This document shows, one piece after another, positions 18,494 to 29,262 of a stretch of 64,000 bases of DNA (position 1 is its first letter; each line of letters starts with the position of its first letter). Source of the stretch: Sarcophilus harrisii. Taxonomy: Eukaryota; Chordata; Mammalia; Dasyuromorphia; Dasyuridae. The stretch lies in NCBI RefSeq assembly GCF_902635505.1, contig NC_045427.1, positions 86,967,460 through 87,031,459 on the forward strand, written 5' to 3'. A model generated the notes under the pieces. The model was given only the letters and a program-made list of their open reading frames with translations. It was not told the DNA's origin and ran no database searches. Position numbers and translations under genes: made by a program.

Positions 18494-21400
18494 GTGAGTA
18501 AGGAGACTTGGCGCCCCCGGGTATTGGGGGAGGGGCAGAGGAGAAAGAGGGGACAGATAAAAGCGCGACCCCTCTCTCCGCTTCAGCCCCCCCCCCTTCC
18601 CCTTTCTCTGATCCTCTCCCTCTTCTTTGCGATGTCAGCACGTCCCCCTTTAACCTCCTTTTCCACCTCTTTCCCCCGCTTGAGGCCGGAGCCTGATGTC
18701 GCCTCTGAATCCACACTGCTGCTCGATTATCTTTCGTCGGTCGCCAGCTCACAAGCCTGCTGTCAGCCCCCCAGTGTCACCAGCGCCTGAATCCCATACT
18801 AATGTATACACTCAAAAGGATCCTAGGCTTAGAGTCTCTCATTTTACAGAGGAGAAAACTGAAGCCCCAGATAATTAATTTGGCCAAGACCTTGGAAGTA
18901 GTGACAGAACAAGGATTTAAAGGGAGGTTTTTTTGACTTGAAGTCCATCGGGGGCCGGGCCGGCCTTCCCCACAGCACCGAGTTGACTGGCTCCTGTGCC
19001 CTGTATCCAGATTTATGTTCAATGACTGTTATTTCCATCACACCCTGAAATCTCTTGAGCCCAGATTAGAAAGTTGATTTTTTTTTAAATCCTCCAAACT
19101 TATAAATTGATCCATTTTTGAATTGATCATTAGCTTCTCTTTAAAAAAAAAAAAAAAATCACTCAGGCTGATCTCTTCCTGAACCCCAAAATATGACTTT
19201 GTCATGACCAGGTTTCATCTATCCTTTTCTCTCTGTCAGGTCCTGCCCAAGGTCTAGTTTAATTCCCCTTCGTTGTAGACCCACTATGATCTTTCAACTT
19301 CTATAATAATCAAATTGTTATGCCCCAGTTCTCTTTAACTGTTCTGACTTGGTTTCCCTGAACTAGTTTCCTTTGTCTCAGTTTCCTTAACTGTTCTGTC
19401 AAATCCCCTTAGTCGTAAAAACCCACTCTGGTCCATTAAGATTGGGAACCGTTTACTCTAAGGTTATAAACTGCTAGCAAGATAAACAAGAGAGCAGAAC
19501 TCCTGACCCTTCCCTGTTCTCAAGAATTTACAATATCCCTCTAAAATATTCCAAGATTCCTCACTGACATCTTTATCTCTGGGTATTCAGACATCCTGTC
19601 TCTGGGCTTTTAGGATTTATGGTCTCCCCCCCCCCCCAACCTGATAGAAGTTCTCCTCCCCCCCCATTCGTGGTTCTTTGTCTTTAGAGAATATTTAAGA
19701 GGTTGGCTTTCTCCTATTCATTGCTAGAAGAACCTGGCTATGCAGCAGTCTGGATTCTTTGAAATGACAGTCTCCCCGGCCCTGGGACCAACATGGATTC
19801 CTTGGTCCTAGTATATCTTTATCTGATTGGATAATTTGAGACGAGAGTCCTGTCCAGTCAATTATACTTTCCAATTAATAAACTATTGAAAACTCTCTAA
19901 GCTCTCTCCTGCCTCAGTTTCTCCGGCATTACAAAATAATCTCTAATAATCCAAAATGATGATTCTAACATTTATTTGACATTTAATTACTTTCTAATTA
20001 ACATTATATATATGAATTTATGCATACGTTGATATGTGCATATGTAGGTCTATGTATAATTAGGGATGAGATTATAAACTCTTTAAGAATGATGATCATA
20101 AAGTCCTTAAGAAATTGGACTATTCTCATTTTTTTATTCTTCACAATGTGCCCATTGTAGGCAGCTAATCAGTCCATCTATAAGTATTTGCAAAACACCT
20201 TTTATGTGCCAGGCAATCTGCTAAAACATTGGGGATACAAAGAAAGGCAAAAGACAGCGCTTTCAAGTAACTCTATGTGCAAAGCAGCTTTATACAATCA
20301 AGAAAGATGCAAGATAAATTGGAGGTAATCAACAGGCACTAGTATTAAGGGGAACCAGGAAAGGCTTCCTGAATAAAATGAACTATTATTCAGGACTTGG
20401 ACCTGGAGGCAAAGATGGGGAGAGCATTCGCAGCATGGGATCACATTGTATGAGGACCCACTGGGAGGTCAGTGCCACTGGATCACGGAGTAGGGGGAAG
20501 GGAAACGGGAATAAGGTATAAGAAGACTGGAAAGGAAGGAGGGGCCGGTTGTGAAGAGCTTTGAATGCCAGAGGAGTGTATGTGTGGTTCTGGAGGTTAT
20601 AAGAGCTGTTGGGGTTTATGGAATGGTAAATGAAGTGGACAGATCTGCCTAAAAGGCAGATCGTTTTTCAGCTGAGTGGAGGGTGGGGGGCACTTGTGAC
20701 AGGGATACCAACTAGTGGGCTAATACAGTGCTCCAGGTTTGAGGTGGTGAAGATCTGTATCAGAGTGACAGCGTCAGAGAGAAGAAGAGGATATGTATGA
20801 ATGATGTTAGAGATAAAATCAATAGTACTTGGCAACAGATTGGGTATAAGGGGATAGTGTGGGGGCAAAATAAGGAGCTCAGGATAACATAGATAACATC
20901 TAACCCCCTTAATCTGATGATTTCTTCTGGGATGCTGAGGGTGTGCTGGCCAGGGAAATAATGTATCTCCAGATCTGAGACCAGAGCTGAGGGGACTAGT
21001 GATAGTATGTTTAGTAGAAATAGGGAAATTTAGAAAGAAGGAAAAATGAGTTCCATTTTAGACATGTTGCGTTTGAGATATTTATAAGATATCCACTTTA
21101 AAATATCTAATAATTAATTGGAGATTATAAAGTGGGAGGTCAGGAAAAAAGTTAGTGCTGGAAAATTAGATCTGAAAATCACCACCATAGAGATGATGAT
21201 CATTGAGTCCATGGGATTGGGTAAGATTATTAAGAGAAATGGTATAGAAGGATAAGAAAAGAGGGTTTCAGGACAGATCGTGAGACAACCCATTATATTT
21301 TGAGCTATCTCCAGTTCTTGGGATTTTTTCCTTCCCACAGAGTTTAGCTTTGCTTTGTTCATCAGCTCCTGAGTAGAAGCAGATGATGGGAGTGATCCAA

Positions 21401-24400
21401 GGTCAAAGCAAACATGCTGTGATTGGCAAAAATAAGAAAGGTGCCAGGGAATGGCGTCAAAGAGAATACTGTAGAATTAAACTAGTTCATCAAAGTGGAG
21501 TCACAATGGGGAAGAAATGAAAATATAGCTAGTGGATACATATAGTAATGGATGACCTAGGGAAGAACTGAGGAATTGATGTGTCAGACTAGATGCAGAA
21601 TGGGGTTTGAATGATTATAATCTAACCTTCAGAATTAGTGGGAGAAGGATATGACTAGTGAGAGTTTTTTTTAATTTTGGAATGAAGTTCAGGGGCATTT
21701 TCCAGAGAGGTTTGACCTCATCATGAAATCTGAGTGAGTGTGTGCCCGAAGTAGTTCAGGTGAGGAGACAAGAGCTGGGAAGCTGAAGGAATTGTGTACT
21801 CCTCCCTCCTCCCCTCTCCTCAGGAGACCTGACAGGAAGTAGATTAGAATGGCATTTTCTCTCCTTTCTACAAAGGCAAGAAAATGGCCTTTCACTTTTT
21901 CCCCAAAAAAGGGAGGAGACTAGGCTGGAGCCCCGATGCCATGATATGGCACTCAGCAAATATTTGCTGAATCAATATTATTATATTCTTGTTTCATCCG
22001 ATTTAATAGCTATAAGAGTATGATTTTGTTTCCCACAGAAATAAGAGTGTAGGGGAAATGGAATAAGAGCTTATCAGAGACAGCTTGTCAGATAAATTAA
22101 GTTGTTGTCTGTGACTTCAGCTCAATTTTTCTCTTCTTTTCCCCACCATACTCTCTCCCTTTGAAGCATTCTAAGTAAACATTTTTTTCCTCTTCCTCCC
22201 TTCTTAGGATATGGCACTCTTTGTCTACCAACTTTCTCCTTTACTAAATTACACAGGTATTTGGGGAAGATAATGATAAAGTGAAAGGCAGGCCTTATCC
22301 TCAATTGGCTGCCTTTCAACTGGAGGAGATGTGGAAATAGAGAAGTAATGACACTTATAAAACAATACATTGTGTGTAGTTGGGTTAACTAGTTTTTAAA
22401 TCCCTTTCTGGCCTCATTTGTTTTTATGTGCATCCAGTACAGTTTCGTGCATATAATAACACCAAATATAGTGATTTGAAAGTATATTGCTCAACATAAT
22501 CCTGTAAAATGGTTAGTTACTGTAAGTACTTTCCCATTTTACAAATGAGGAAATTGAGCTTTAGAGAAGTAATAATTAATTTTTTTTTTAATGTGATTGT
22601 TTTGGGTCTTAGTTTCACTTTTCAAACTTTACATTGTTTTCATCTATATTTTCATTTGATTTGCCAGTATTGCACATTTTTGTCACTTGATGGCGCCAAA
22701 AAGGCAAAATAGAAAACTTTTTAAATGTGTGCAATGTTTATAAAGAAGTCTTAGACTAATATTTCTACACATGAGTTTGCTTACAATTAAGTTATTTTAT
22801 CTTTAAAGTTAAATTTCATAACTCTGAGTGAGGTAAATTATCCCTCATTTCTAAGTAATCATTGAGTGAGGGAGAGGAGGTGAATTTCCACAATTACAAA
22901 ACTAAATTAGACCTAGCTTCTACCCTAGTATTTTCCTTTTTACAAATATACTAGACACTGGGTACCAAATGAATCTTTTAACACTGTGATGTATTAACTG
23001 TAACAGAACTATTGCCCCTCATTTTGAGGTTCACTGCCTTTTATTGAGTTGTTCCCTAACATGTAGTTCTCTTTGGCTGCTCTGAATATTATAAGGCAGG
23101 ACCCTAGACCATTGCCTTCTGAGCCTAACTGGGCTTAATTTTAACCTAATTGGAATTATTTTAATGCAATGTTAATTTTTTTCTATAAAAGTTCTTAACC
23201 TTCTAGAAGCTGTTTCACTAGTCTTCAGCTCAGAAGTATCTTCTAGAAGTAAAGATAAGATCAGTCATATCCATAACTTAAGAGGATCACCAGGAAGAAA
23301 TTTGTAATGACACATATACCTTTCTTTTTGGAGCTTGATTCTGGCCATATGGAGTCTTTTCTTGATCACTTCAATTGCTATTATCTGCCTTCCCAAATTG
23401 CCTTGTCTTTGTAGTCATTCAACTTATATTTATATATGTCCTTATTGTTTTCCCCATTAAAATGCAAGTTCCTTGAGACTAGCTATTGTTTCATTCTTTA
23501 TATCCTTGTCTCCAGCACTTAGCACAGTACCTGGCACATGCTTGTTGATGATGTCCTTTTTGACAGGGAAAAAACCCTACGAATCCAGCCCCTGGATATG
23601 ATTTATACTACACAATGTTGCAGTGGAAGGAGAAATCACAAGATTGGATTTCAGTCCCACTTTTGATACTTGCTCATTGCCTGACTCAGCAGGTGCCTTA
23701 ATGAATTTGTGCCTCAGTTTCCTATCTCCAGATTAGTGACAATAAAACTTGCATTATCTCTCTTCTGCTTCTCCTCCTACCTATCAGACCACTTCTCAGT
23801 TTCATTTGCTGGACCCTCTTCCAGGTCCCATCCTCTCACCACAGATGTCCCTCAGGACTCAGTCCTGACTCCTCTCTATGCTGCTTCACTTGTGATCTCA
23901 CTTGCTTCCATGGACTTAATTACCATCTACAAAGATCAAGACTATAAAACAAGCACACCTCACAGGGTGCTTGCTGGGAATGCCCTTAGATAACATTAAA
24001 GCACTGTTCAGATGTGATTGCTGATACGCTATAATTATCAAAATTTACTTCTGAATGTGGATGGGATTTGTGCTCACAGATTATTACCTCAGTTTTGTAA
24101 ACTCAGGGACAGGTAAGGCAGAATGCCTAGTGTCACTCAGCGAGTCTTTGGTATTGTCAGAAATAAACTTCTGTGCTCTGTCCTACAGGTCTTGACATTA
24201 AATTATATAATAATTGAACTATAATTAAAAGTGGCCTACTTTGAGATTTCTGTTATCCTCATTTGTCTCTAAGCTGTAGCCTTTATAGGTGGCCCATGGA
24301 GTGAGGGAGTGTGGACCAGGCCCAGAAGCAGTACAAGGCAGTTGCTTGGCCTAGCAAGGCTTGAACGCTGAGCCTTTCAGGAGTACAAGTTCCTAAGGAG

Positions 24401-26050
24401 AGAAACGAGGGGCTAGGACTTGAGGGAGTAGGTCTTTATCAGGAATGCCCCTGATTTGCTGTGCTAGACTTGACCCAGACTAGCTCTGGGGCTTCTTCCT
24501 AATCATAGCCTTCAGAAAAGGGTCCACACTTTCTTGGCCTTCTTGGCTATTTTTAGTTCTGTGGTCTCAGGAGTCAGGTGAACCATCTACACGAATAGTT
24601 GACAACAAGAGCCATTTAAAGCATCTGGAACTATTTTTGGACTGAAAGTCTGGGTGAGTGGACATTGGTGTGGGAGGTAGCTCAAGCTCATGACTACGGT
24701 GTGGGTGTTTTGTTTTATTTTGTTTTTCTTCAGTAAATTAGGCAGCAGCTTCATCTTTCGGGGGAAAGAATAGCCTAGACTTTCTCTCCTCTCACTCCTT
24801 AACCCCTTATAATCCAGCTTCCAGCCTTAACATTCCCCAGCCTGCTCTCTCTAGTTACCAGTGACCTCTCTGTTGCCAAATCCAATGGCTTTTTCTCAAT
24901 TCTCATTCTCCTTGACCTTTCACCTTCAATAAGCTTTCTCACTCAGACTTTGACCTTTGACACAGTTGATCACTCTCCTCAACTTTATACTTTCTTTCCT
25001 TCAGGTTTTCAGGACAATACTCTCTCCTGCTTCTCCTCCCACCTATCAGACTACTCCTCAGTTTCATTTGCTGGACCCTCTTCCAGGTCCCATCCTCTCA
25101 CCACAGATGTCCCTCAGGACTCAGTCCTGATTCCTCTCTATGCTGCTTCACTTGTGATCTCACTTGTTCCCATGGACTTAATTACCATCTACAAAGATCA
25201 AGACTATAAAACAAAGAATTAGGCCAAACTAGGAAACTGAATCATAGTCTGTCTCCTCAGGCAAGCAAGTCTTGGGGACAGCTTCATTGCTTTTTAGAGA
25301 AAAACTAACTTAGCTTATATAACAGGCTCCTTACTCCTACTTAGTTTGGGGGAGTATTAAAGACCAACTCCCACTGGAAGAGTCTCTTCTAGAGAAAAGG
25401 CTTCTCTTAAACACTAGAAAATGGACAGAATGTGAGAGGAAGTGATCTAGGGTGAAGGAGAATTTGTTAACACAGAGGAGGGGTTCTTGAAGGGCAAAAT
25501 GGAAGGGAAGGGGAAAGAGGATAGAACCGAAGAGTGGGTGAAGGATGAGCTAGATAGGATTAGTGGGGAGAAATGAATGAGAGGGTTTTGTTTTATTAGA
25601 CAGCTACTTTAAATCACTGGGATTAACAAAAAGATCATAAAAAAGTGGAAAGGACTCACATGTTTATTGCATTCCTTTTTGTGATAGCAAGGAACTAGAA
25701 AGTGAGTGGATTCCCATCATTTGGGTAATGGCTGAAAAAGTTTTATGGTATATGAATGTTATGGAATATTATTGTTCTATAAGGAACAATCAGCAGGATG
25801 ATTACAAAAAGGCCTGGAGAGACTTAGCATGAACTGATGCTAAGTGAAGTGAGTAGAACTAGGAGATAATTCTACAAAACAAGATTATGTTATGATCAAT
25901 TCTGATGGACATGGCTCTTTTCAGGAGTGAGATGATTCAGACCAATTCCAATAGACTTGTGATGAAGAGAGCCATCTATCCAGAAAAAGGACTTTGGGAA
26001 CTGAGTGTGGATCACAACATGGTGTTTTCACTGTTTTTGTTGTGGTTTGC

Positions 26051-26110
<60 letters not shown>

Positions 26111-29100
26111 ATCTGATTTTTCTTGTGCAGCATGATAAATGTGGAAATATGTTTAGAAGAATTGCACATGTTTAACCTATATTGGATTACTTGCCATCTG
26201 AGGAAGAGGGGTTGGGGGAAGGGAGGGAGAAAAATTTGAAACACAAAGTTTTACAAGGTAAATGTTGAAAACTATCTTTGTGTGTATTTTGAAAATAAAA
26301 AAACTATGATTAAAAAAAATCAAGATTAGGACAAAAGAGGAGATAGGAGTTTAATATCCATAAAATAGGATTATCAGTTAAATGGGGTGCCTGTCCTACC
26401 AGATCCTATAATGATGGGAGGCTAGAATCAAAAGAAATAGTTTGCCCCCTTTATGGCTCATTCTTCTTCAAAGAAGTTAAAGTGGGAGAAGGGCAGCAGG
26501 GAGTTTTTGATAGCAAATGAATTAGTAAGTGCCAGGTGTAGCTGGAGTAAACTGAATTCACAGTACTAGGTCCAAGGCATTTGTGGTATTGTAGGGATAA
26601 AGGGCAAAAGACTAACATGTCATCTGCAATTGTTAATGACCATGAGCGTCACTGGATAGTATATATACAGTTTTTGCCTTTTAGGTTTACTTATAACAAT
26701 AAAAATTTCCTTATAATATCCCTTGCAATTCTATGAATTATTATACTAGAAGTCAAACTATATACCTAATATTGCTGTATACACAATTGTGAAAGACCTA
26801 TATTTATAATACATGTTATTCTTGTCTTTCTTAATTGGTGCTATTGCTTTTTACTGTAGTATGCCCTTCTTTATTACTGAGAATCCTAGTACAATGGTGT
26901 CGAAACTAAATATAAGTGGGGGGCCACTAAATCATAACATAAAGATCTCTGTAAGCCACATATTGACTTGATTTAAAATGTAAAATTATCTCTGTTTTAT
27001 GTATTTTATTTATTTTGTTAACTATTTCCCAGTTACATTTTAATCTTTTTGGGGGCAGTACTTAAGAATGTTGTGAGCCACATGAAGCTGTGTTTGATGC
27101 CTCTGTCCTAGAACCAAGGCTATTGTTATTTCACTTTATTCTTTTAAAGATAGTAATTTGTGCTAGGTAACAGACCCACATTTCCTCACTCTCCTTTGTT
27201 TTTATAAAAGGTGAAAAGAAACTTGGTACTGTTATTACTCCGGATACTTGGAAAGATGGAGCAAGGAATACTACAGGTACTGCACCTTTGAAAAAATACT
27301 CTAAATGCTGATTCTGCTAACATATGATTCAACCATTTTCAATAATGTATTCTACATTTACAGTGTAGACAGTATCTTGCAGAGAATATAATAGCTTTTT
27401 AAAAATTCATTGAATATTTGAATATAGTTTTCCTTGACAATTCTGTGGTATCATTCACCTATCTCAATTAAAACATAGGATTCAATCTATTAGGAGGTTC
27501 AGTGGAATGTATCATCCTTCTATTTTTGAAATGCAGAGTATAAAGCTAGAACGAGAAGCTATTAAGGAATTTTATTTCCTCTCAGTTTTTTGGCTTGATT
27601 TCATTTATTTAGAATAGTGCATCTTCTGACAGGTCAGATGAGTTGTTATTTCATGGAACAATATTATGAGTAGAGTGTAACCTCCTATGAAGCAAAGAGT
27701 ACCAATGGGAAAAGGTCAGTAAAATAAGACCCTCTCTGATATTTCATAATTGTGTGATTATTTGCAGGTTGCTTAAGCTCTAAACTTCATGTTTTCTCAT
27801 ATTCAAGTTGAGATGTAACACTTTAGACTCGACTTTTATAAGAGTGTATCAAAGATTGTACTTTGAAAAACTCAAAAGCTCTATAAAAATTAGTTAGCCT
27901 TGATTTTCCAGTTTGCTTATTGTTTGATTGAAAAAAGTAACCTCAATTAAAACATGGAATTTAATTTTATTAGAAAAACCACTTGAAGTAGTTGTTTATT
28001 GAATGAATGAAAACTTTTATTTATTGTAATTATATATTTATGGAGCACACAAAATGTTTCGCACTCTGCTAGATCTCTGGCTTCACAGAATTAAGTTAAA
28101 TGTGGCATCATTCCTCAAGTGCTTTCTAACATACAAAAAGTACAAATGGCATTTTTCCACAAATTTTTTAACTTCATAAATAAAATCATTCAAGAGGTCT
28201 CTTAAAATTTGACTTTTAAATCAGGTTTTGGGGTTTTTTTCCATGAAGGTTATTTGACATATGGCAAGATTTCAAAAAATAAACTTTTTAATTGATTGTG
28301 TTGATATTATATAATGAACTAGAAAATATTTCTATTTTGTTCATGCATAGAAAGTGGTGGAAGAAAATTAAATGAAAACAAGGCTTTGACTTCAAAGAAA
28401 GCAAGGTAAGTAGGAGAATCTTATTAGAAATACAAAGGAAATTTTCATTACTCCTAATATTAAGCTATTGAGTGCAAATCTGATAAACATTTATGACAAA
28501 GGTATTTCTAGCATATAAGTCCATATTGGGAATAGGAAAATCCTGCTACTTAATGCCACTTGTTTGTTGGTATACTTGTTGGTGCCAAATGCAGGGACCT
28601 ATCATCACTTACATATTATTTATATGTTATATATATTTATATTCATATATATATGTGTGTGTGTTATTTATGTGTTATATTCCTATTTATATGTTATGTT
28701 CCTGTTCAGGAAACATTATACAGGAAGTTTAGTATGAGGTTCTTCTGCATATCAGTATCAGCATACATATATCTTATTTTGCTCTGTTTTTCCCCCATCC
28801 AGATTTGACCCATATGGAAAGAATAAGTTCTCCACTTGCAGAATTTGTAAAAGTTCTGTACATCAGCCAGGTTCTCATTACTGTCAAGGCTGTGCTTACA
28901 AAAAGGGTACGTTTGTTTTATTCTTGTCTTATGTTTGTAGGAAACTTTATGTCTACAATCAGGACTGATTGGATGAAAGGAACATATCCATTAATAAACA
29001 TTGATACCTCATTTTTTTTTTCAAAAATCAATAAAATCTAACTTAGAATTTGGACATAGCTAAAATTCTATGTTTTCTTATTTTCATTCTGATATATAAA

Positions 29101-29262
29101 GCTTCATAATCTTCAGAATTTCCCAAAAGAAACCAAACAGCTGCTGTTATGACAGAGACTGATGACATGATGCATGCCTTATTTTCTTTTATTTCAGGCA
29201 TCTGCTCAATGTGTGGGAAAAAGGTTTTGGATACCAAGAACTACAAGCAAACATCTGTTTAG
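18478..29262 (+). CDS. CRIPT: CRIPT, cysteine-rich PDZ-binding protein (complete, five exons)
   Basis: Exons 18478-18493, 27211-27276, 28351-28405, 28803-28906 and 29198-29262 join to 306 bases, 101 codons plus TAG, the usual CRIPT length. The protein starts MVCEKCEKKLGTVITPDTWK and ends KNYKQTSV. Eight cysteines form four CxxC pairs (3/6, 58/61, 73/76, 83/86), the zinc-binding knuckles of the family. The C-terminal TSV is the class I ligand for the third PDZ domain of PSD-95; the protein also links to tubulin and has been reported in minor-spliceosome complexes (established knowledge). All introns are GT-AG. I remember the human protein with Ala where this has Ser84; otherwise I see no change, so strong constraint is evident. 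Start context AGAATGG is good. Confidence 0.97.
18785..18935 (-). mobile_element. MIR-type SINE fragment
   Basis: Inverted MIR core: TTTTACAGAGGAGAAAACTG, AATTTGGCCAAGACCTTGG, GAACAAGGATTTAAAGGGAGG. In CRIPT intron 1 near the CpG island. Confidence 0.5.
19316..19933 (+). mobile_element. Solo LTR of an endogenous retrovirus (fossil)
   Basis: Begins TGTTATGCCCC and ends GGCATTACA, so it has TG...CA ends with short inverted termini. It is flanked on both sides by AAAT, a 4-bp target-site duplication as class I (gammaretrovirus-like) elements make. A TATTTAAG TATA-like box near 19690 and an AATAAA signal near 19880 fit U3-R-U5 order. No internal retroviral genes lie beside it, so it is a solo LTR of about 618 bp. 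A related 60-bp stretch just upstream (19235-19300) may be a fragment of another. Age cannot be given without its twin LTR; it looks moderately old. Confidence 0.7.
20160..21450 (-). mobile_element. L2 LINE, long 3' copy reaching into RT
   Basis: Inverted L2 for about 1.3 kb: tail (CTTTTATGTGCCAGGCAATC, GGGGATACAAAGAAAGGCAA), 3' body (AAGACTGGAAAGGAAGGAGG, TGAAGAGCTTTGAATGCCAG), then the RT part. The minus-strand NPMDSMIIISM at about 21215-21180 corresponds to the stretch before the catalytic FxADD. Many indels; not coding. Lies in CRIPT intron 1. Confidence 0.75.
21451..22450. other. CRIPT intron 1, no recognised element
   Basis: Probably continues as decayed L2 5' sequence for a short way, then mixed unique sequence. 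Pyrimidine-rich at 22120-22210. Open frames here are short and unrelated to known domains. Confidence 0.3.
22450..22575 (-). mobile_element. MIR fragment
   Basis: Inverted core ATTTTACAAATGAGGAAATTGAGC with the TAATCCTGTAAAATGG upstream tract typical of MIR. Confidence 0.45.
23440..23550 (+). mobile_element. L2 LINE 3' tail
   Basis: CCCATTAAAATGCAAGTTCC, TTGAGACTAGCTATTG, CCAGCACTTAGCACAGTACC, TGGCACATGCTTGTTGATG: the canonical L2 tail order. Confidence 0.7.
23610..24055 (+). mobile_element. MIR-type SINE interrupted by copied L2 segment
   Basis: MIR left part at 23610-23757 (GATTGGATTTCAGTCCCAC, TTTGTGCCTCAGTTTCC, AATAAAACTTGCATTATC) and right part from 23953 (CACACCTCACAGGGTGCTTG, AACATTAAAGCACTGTTCAG). 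Between them sits the 195-bp L2 segment described separately. Confidence 0.65.
23758..23952 (+). repeat. 195-bp L2 RT segment inserted in MIR (copy 1 of direct repeat)
   Basis: About 96% identical (7 mismatches by hand) to 25020-25214, in the same orientation, without an A tail. It encodes the broken L2 phrase SFAGPSSRSHPLTTDVPQDS. Because copy 2 sits inside a longer L2 fragment and copy 1 inside a MIR, copy 1 is the derived one. Confidence 0.85.
24075..24205 (-). mobile_element. MIR fragment
   Basis: Inverted core: TTTTGTAAACTCAGGGACAG, CCTAGTGTCACTCAGCGAG, CTTCTGTGCTCTGTCCTAC. Confidence 0.4.
24210..24785. other. CRIPT intron 1, no recognised element
   Basis: Moderate-GC unique sequence (notably 24280-24620). 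No open frame of interest, no repeat I recognise. Confidence 0.3.
24786..25215 (+). mobile_element. L2 LINE fragment, RT region
   Basis: Forward L2: LTSDLS-like start, then TTTGACACAGTTGATCACTC (DTVDHS), SFAGPSSRSHPL and DVPQDSVL, the broken equivalent of 'GVPQGSVL'. It ends near ATTACCATCTAC, just before the catalytic aspartates. Its last 195 bp are the source-like copy of 23758-23952. Confidence 0.7.
25625..26325 (+). mobile_element. L1 LINE 3' end (tail type C), 5'-truncated
   Basis: ORF2 C-terminal remnant (GGTATATGAATGTTATGGAA, GGAATATTATTGTTC) runs to about 25900. The 3' UTR contains a (TC)n at 26056-26090 and a T19 run, and ends TTGTGTGTATTTTGAAAATAAAA plus A-rich tail. Sits in CRIPT intron 1, sense to the gene. 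Confidence 0.8.
26330..26885. other. CRIPT intron 1, no recognised element
   Basis: AT-rich, possibly very old L2 at 26440-26640; not supportable by eye. Confidence 0.3.
26890..27118 (+). mobile_element. hAT-type nonautonomous DNA transposon (family 1)
   Basis: Ends form imperfect terminal repeats: ACAATGGTGTCGAAACT at the left and TGTTTGATGCCTCTGTCC at the right. Interior CACATATTGACTTGATTT and CCAGTTACATTTTAATC match the other family 1 copies here. It stops about 90 bp before CRIPT exon 2. Confidence 0.6.
27211..27276 (+). CDS. CRIPT: CRIPT coding exon 2
   Basis: Acceptor TTTATAAAAG|GTGAAAAG and donor ACAG|GTACTG. Sixty-six bases complete Cys6 and encode EKKLGTVITPDTWKDGARNT T, ending in the first base of Glu28. 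The acceptor has a weak pyrimidine tract broken by ATAAAA. Confidence 0.95.
28351..28405 (+). CDS. CRIPT: CRIPT coding exon 3
   Basis: Acceptor TGCATAG and donor GCAAG|GTAAGT. Fifty-five bases encode the rest of Glu28, then SGGRKLNENKALTSKKA and the first two bases of Arg46: the basic linker between the first and later zinc knuckles. Confidence 0.95.
28600..28710 (+). repeat. TA/TG-rich simple sequence
   Basis: ATATAT and GTGTGTGT runs mixed with TTATATGTTAT units, in the 397-bp intron 3 of CRIPT. Confidence 0.6.
28803..28906 (+). CDS. CRIPT: CRIPT coding exon 4
   Basis: Acceptor CCCCCATCCAG and donor AAAAAGG|GTACG. It encodes FDPYGKNKFSTCRICKSS and VHQPGSHYCQGCAYKK, with CxxC pairs 58/61 and 73/76, and ends in the first base of Gly81. 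Confidence 0.96.
29198..29262 (+). CDS. CRIPT: CRIPT coding exon 5 with stop
   Basis: Acceptor TTTATTTCAG follows a good pyrimidine tract. It encodes GICSMCGKKVLDTKNYKQTS V then TAG. The last CxxC pair (83/86) and the PDZ-binding TSV are here. Confidence 0.96.

Noticed and set aside
18414-18790. Overlapping open frames around CRIPT exon 1
   Set aside because: GC-rich sequence has few stops; the true 16-base coding exon ends at a strong donor inside them.
23709-25222. Two similar open frames (SFAGPSSRSHPLTTDVPQDS) as a duplicated gene
   Set aside because: Both are L2 reverse-transcriptase debris lacking the catalytic residues.
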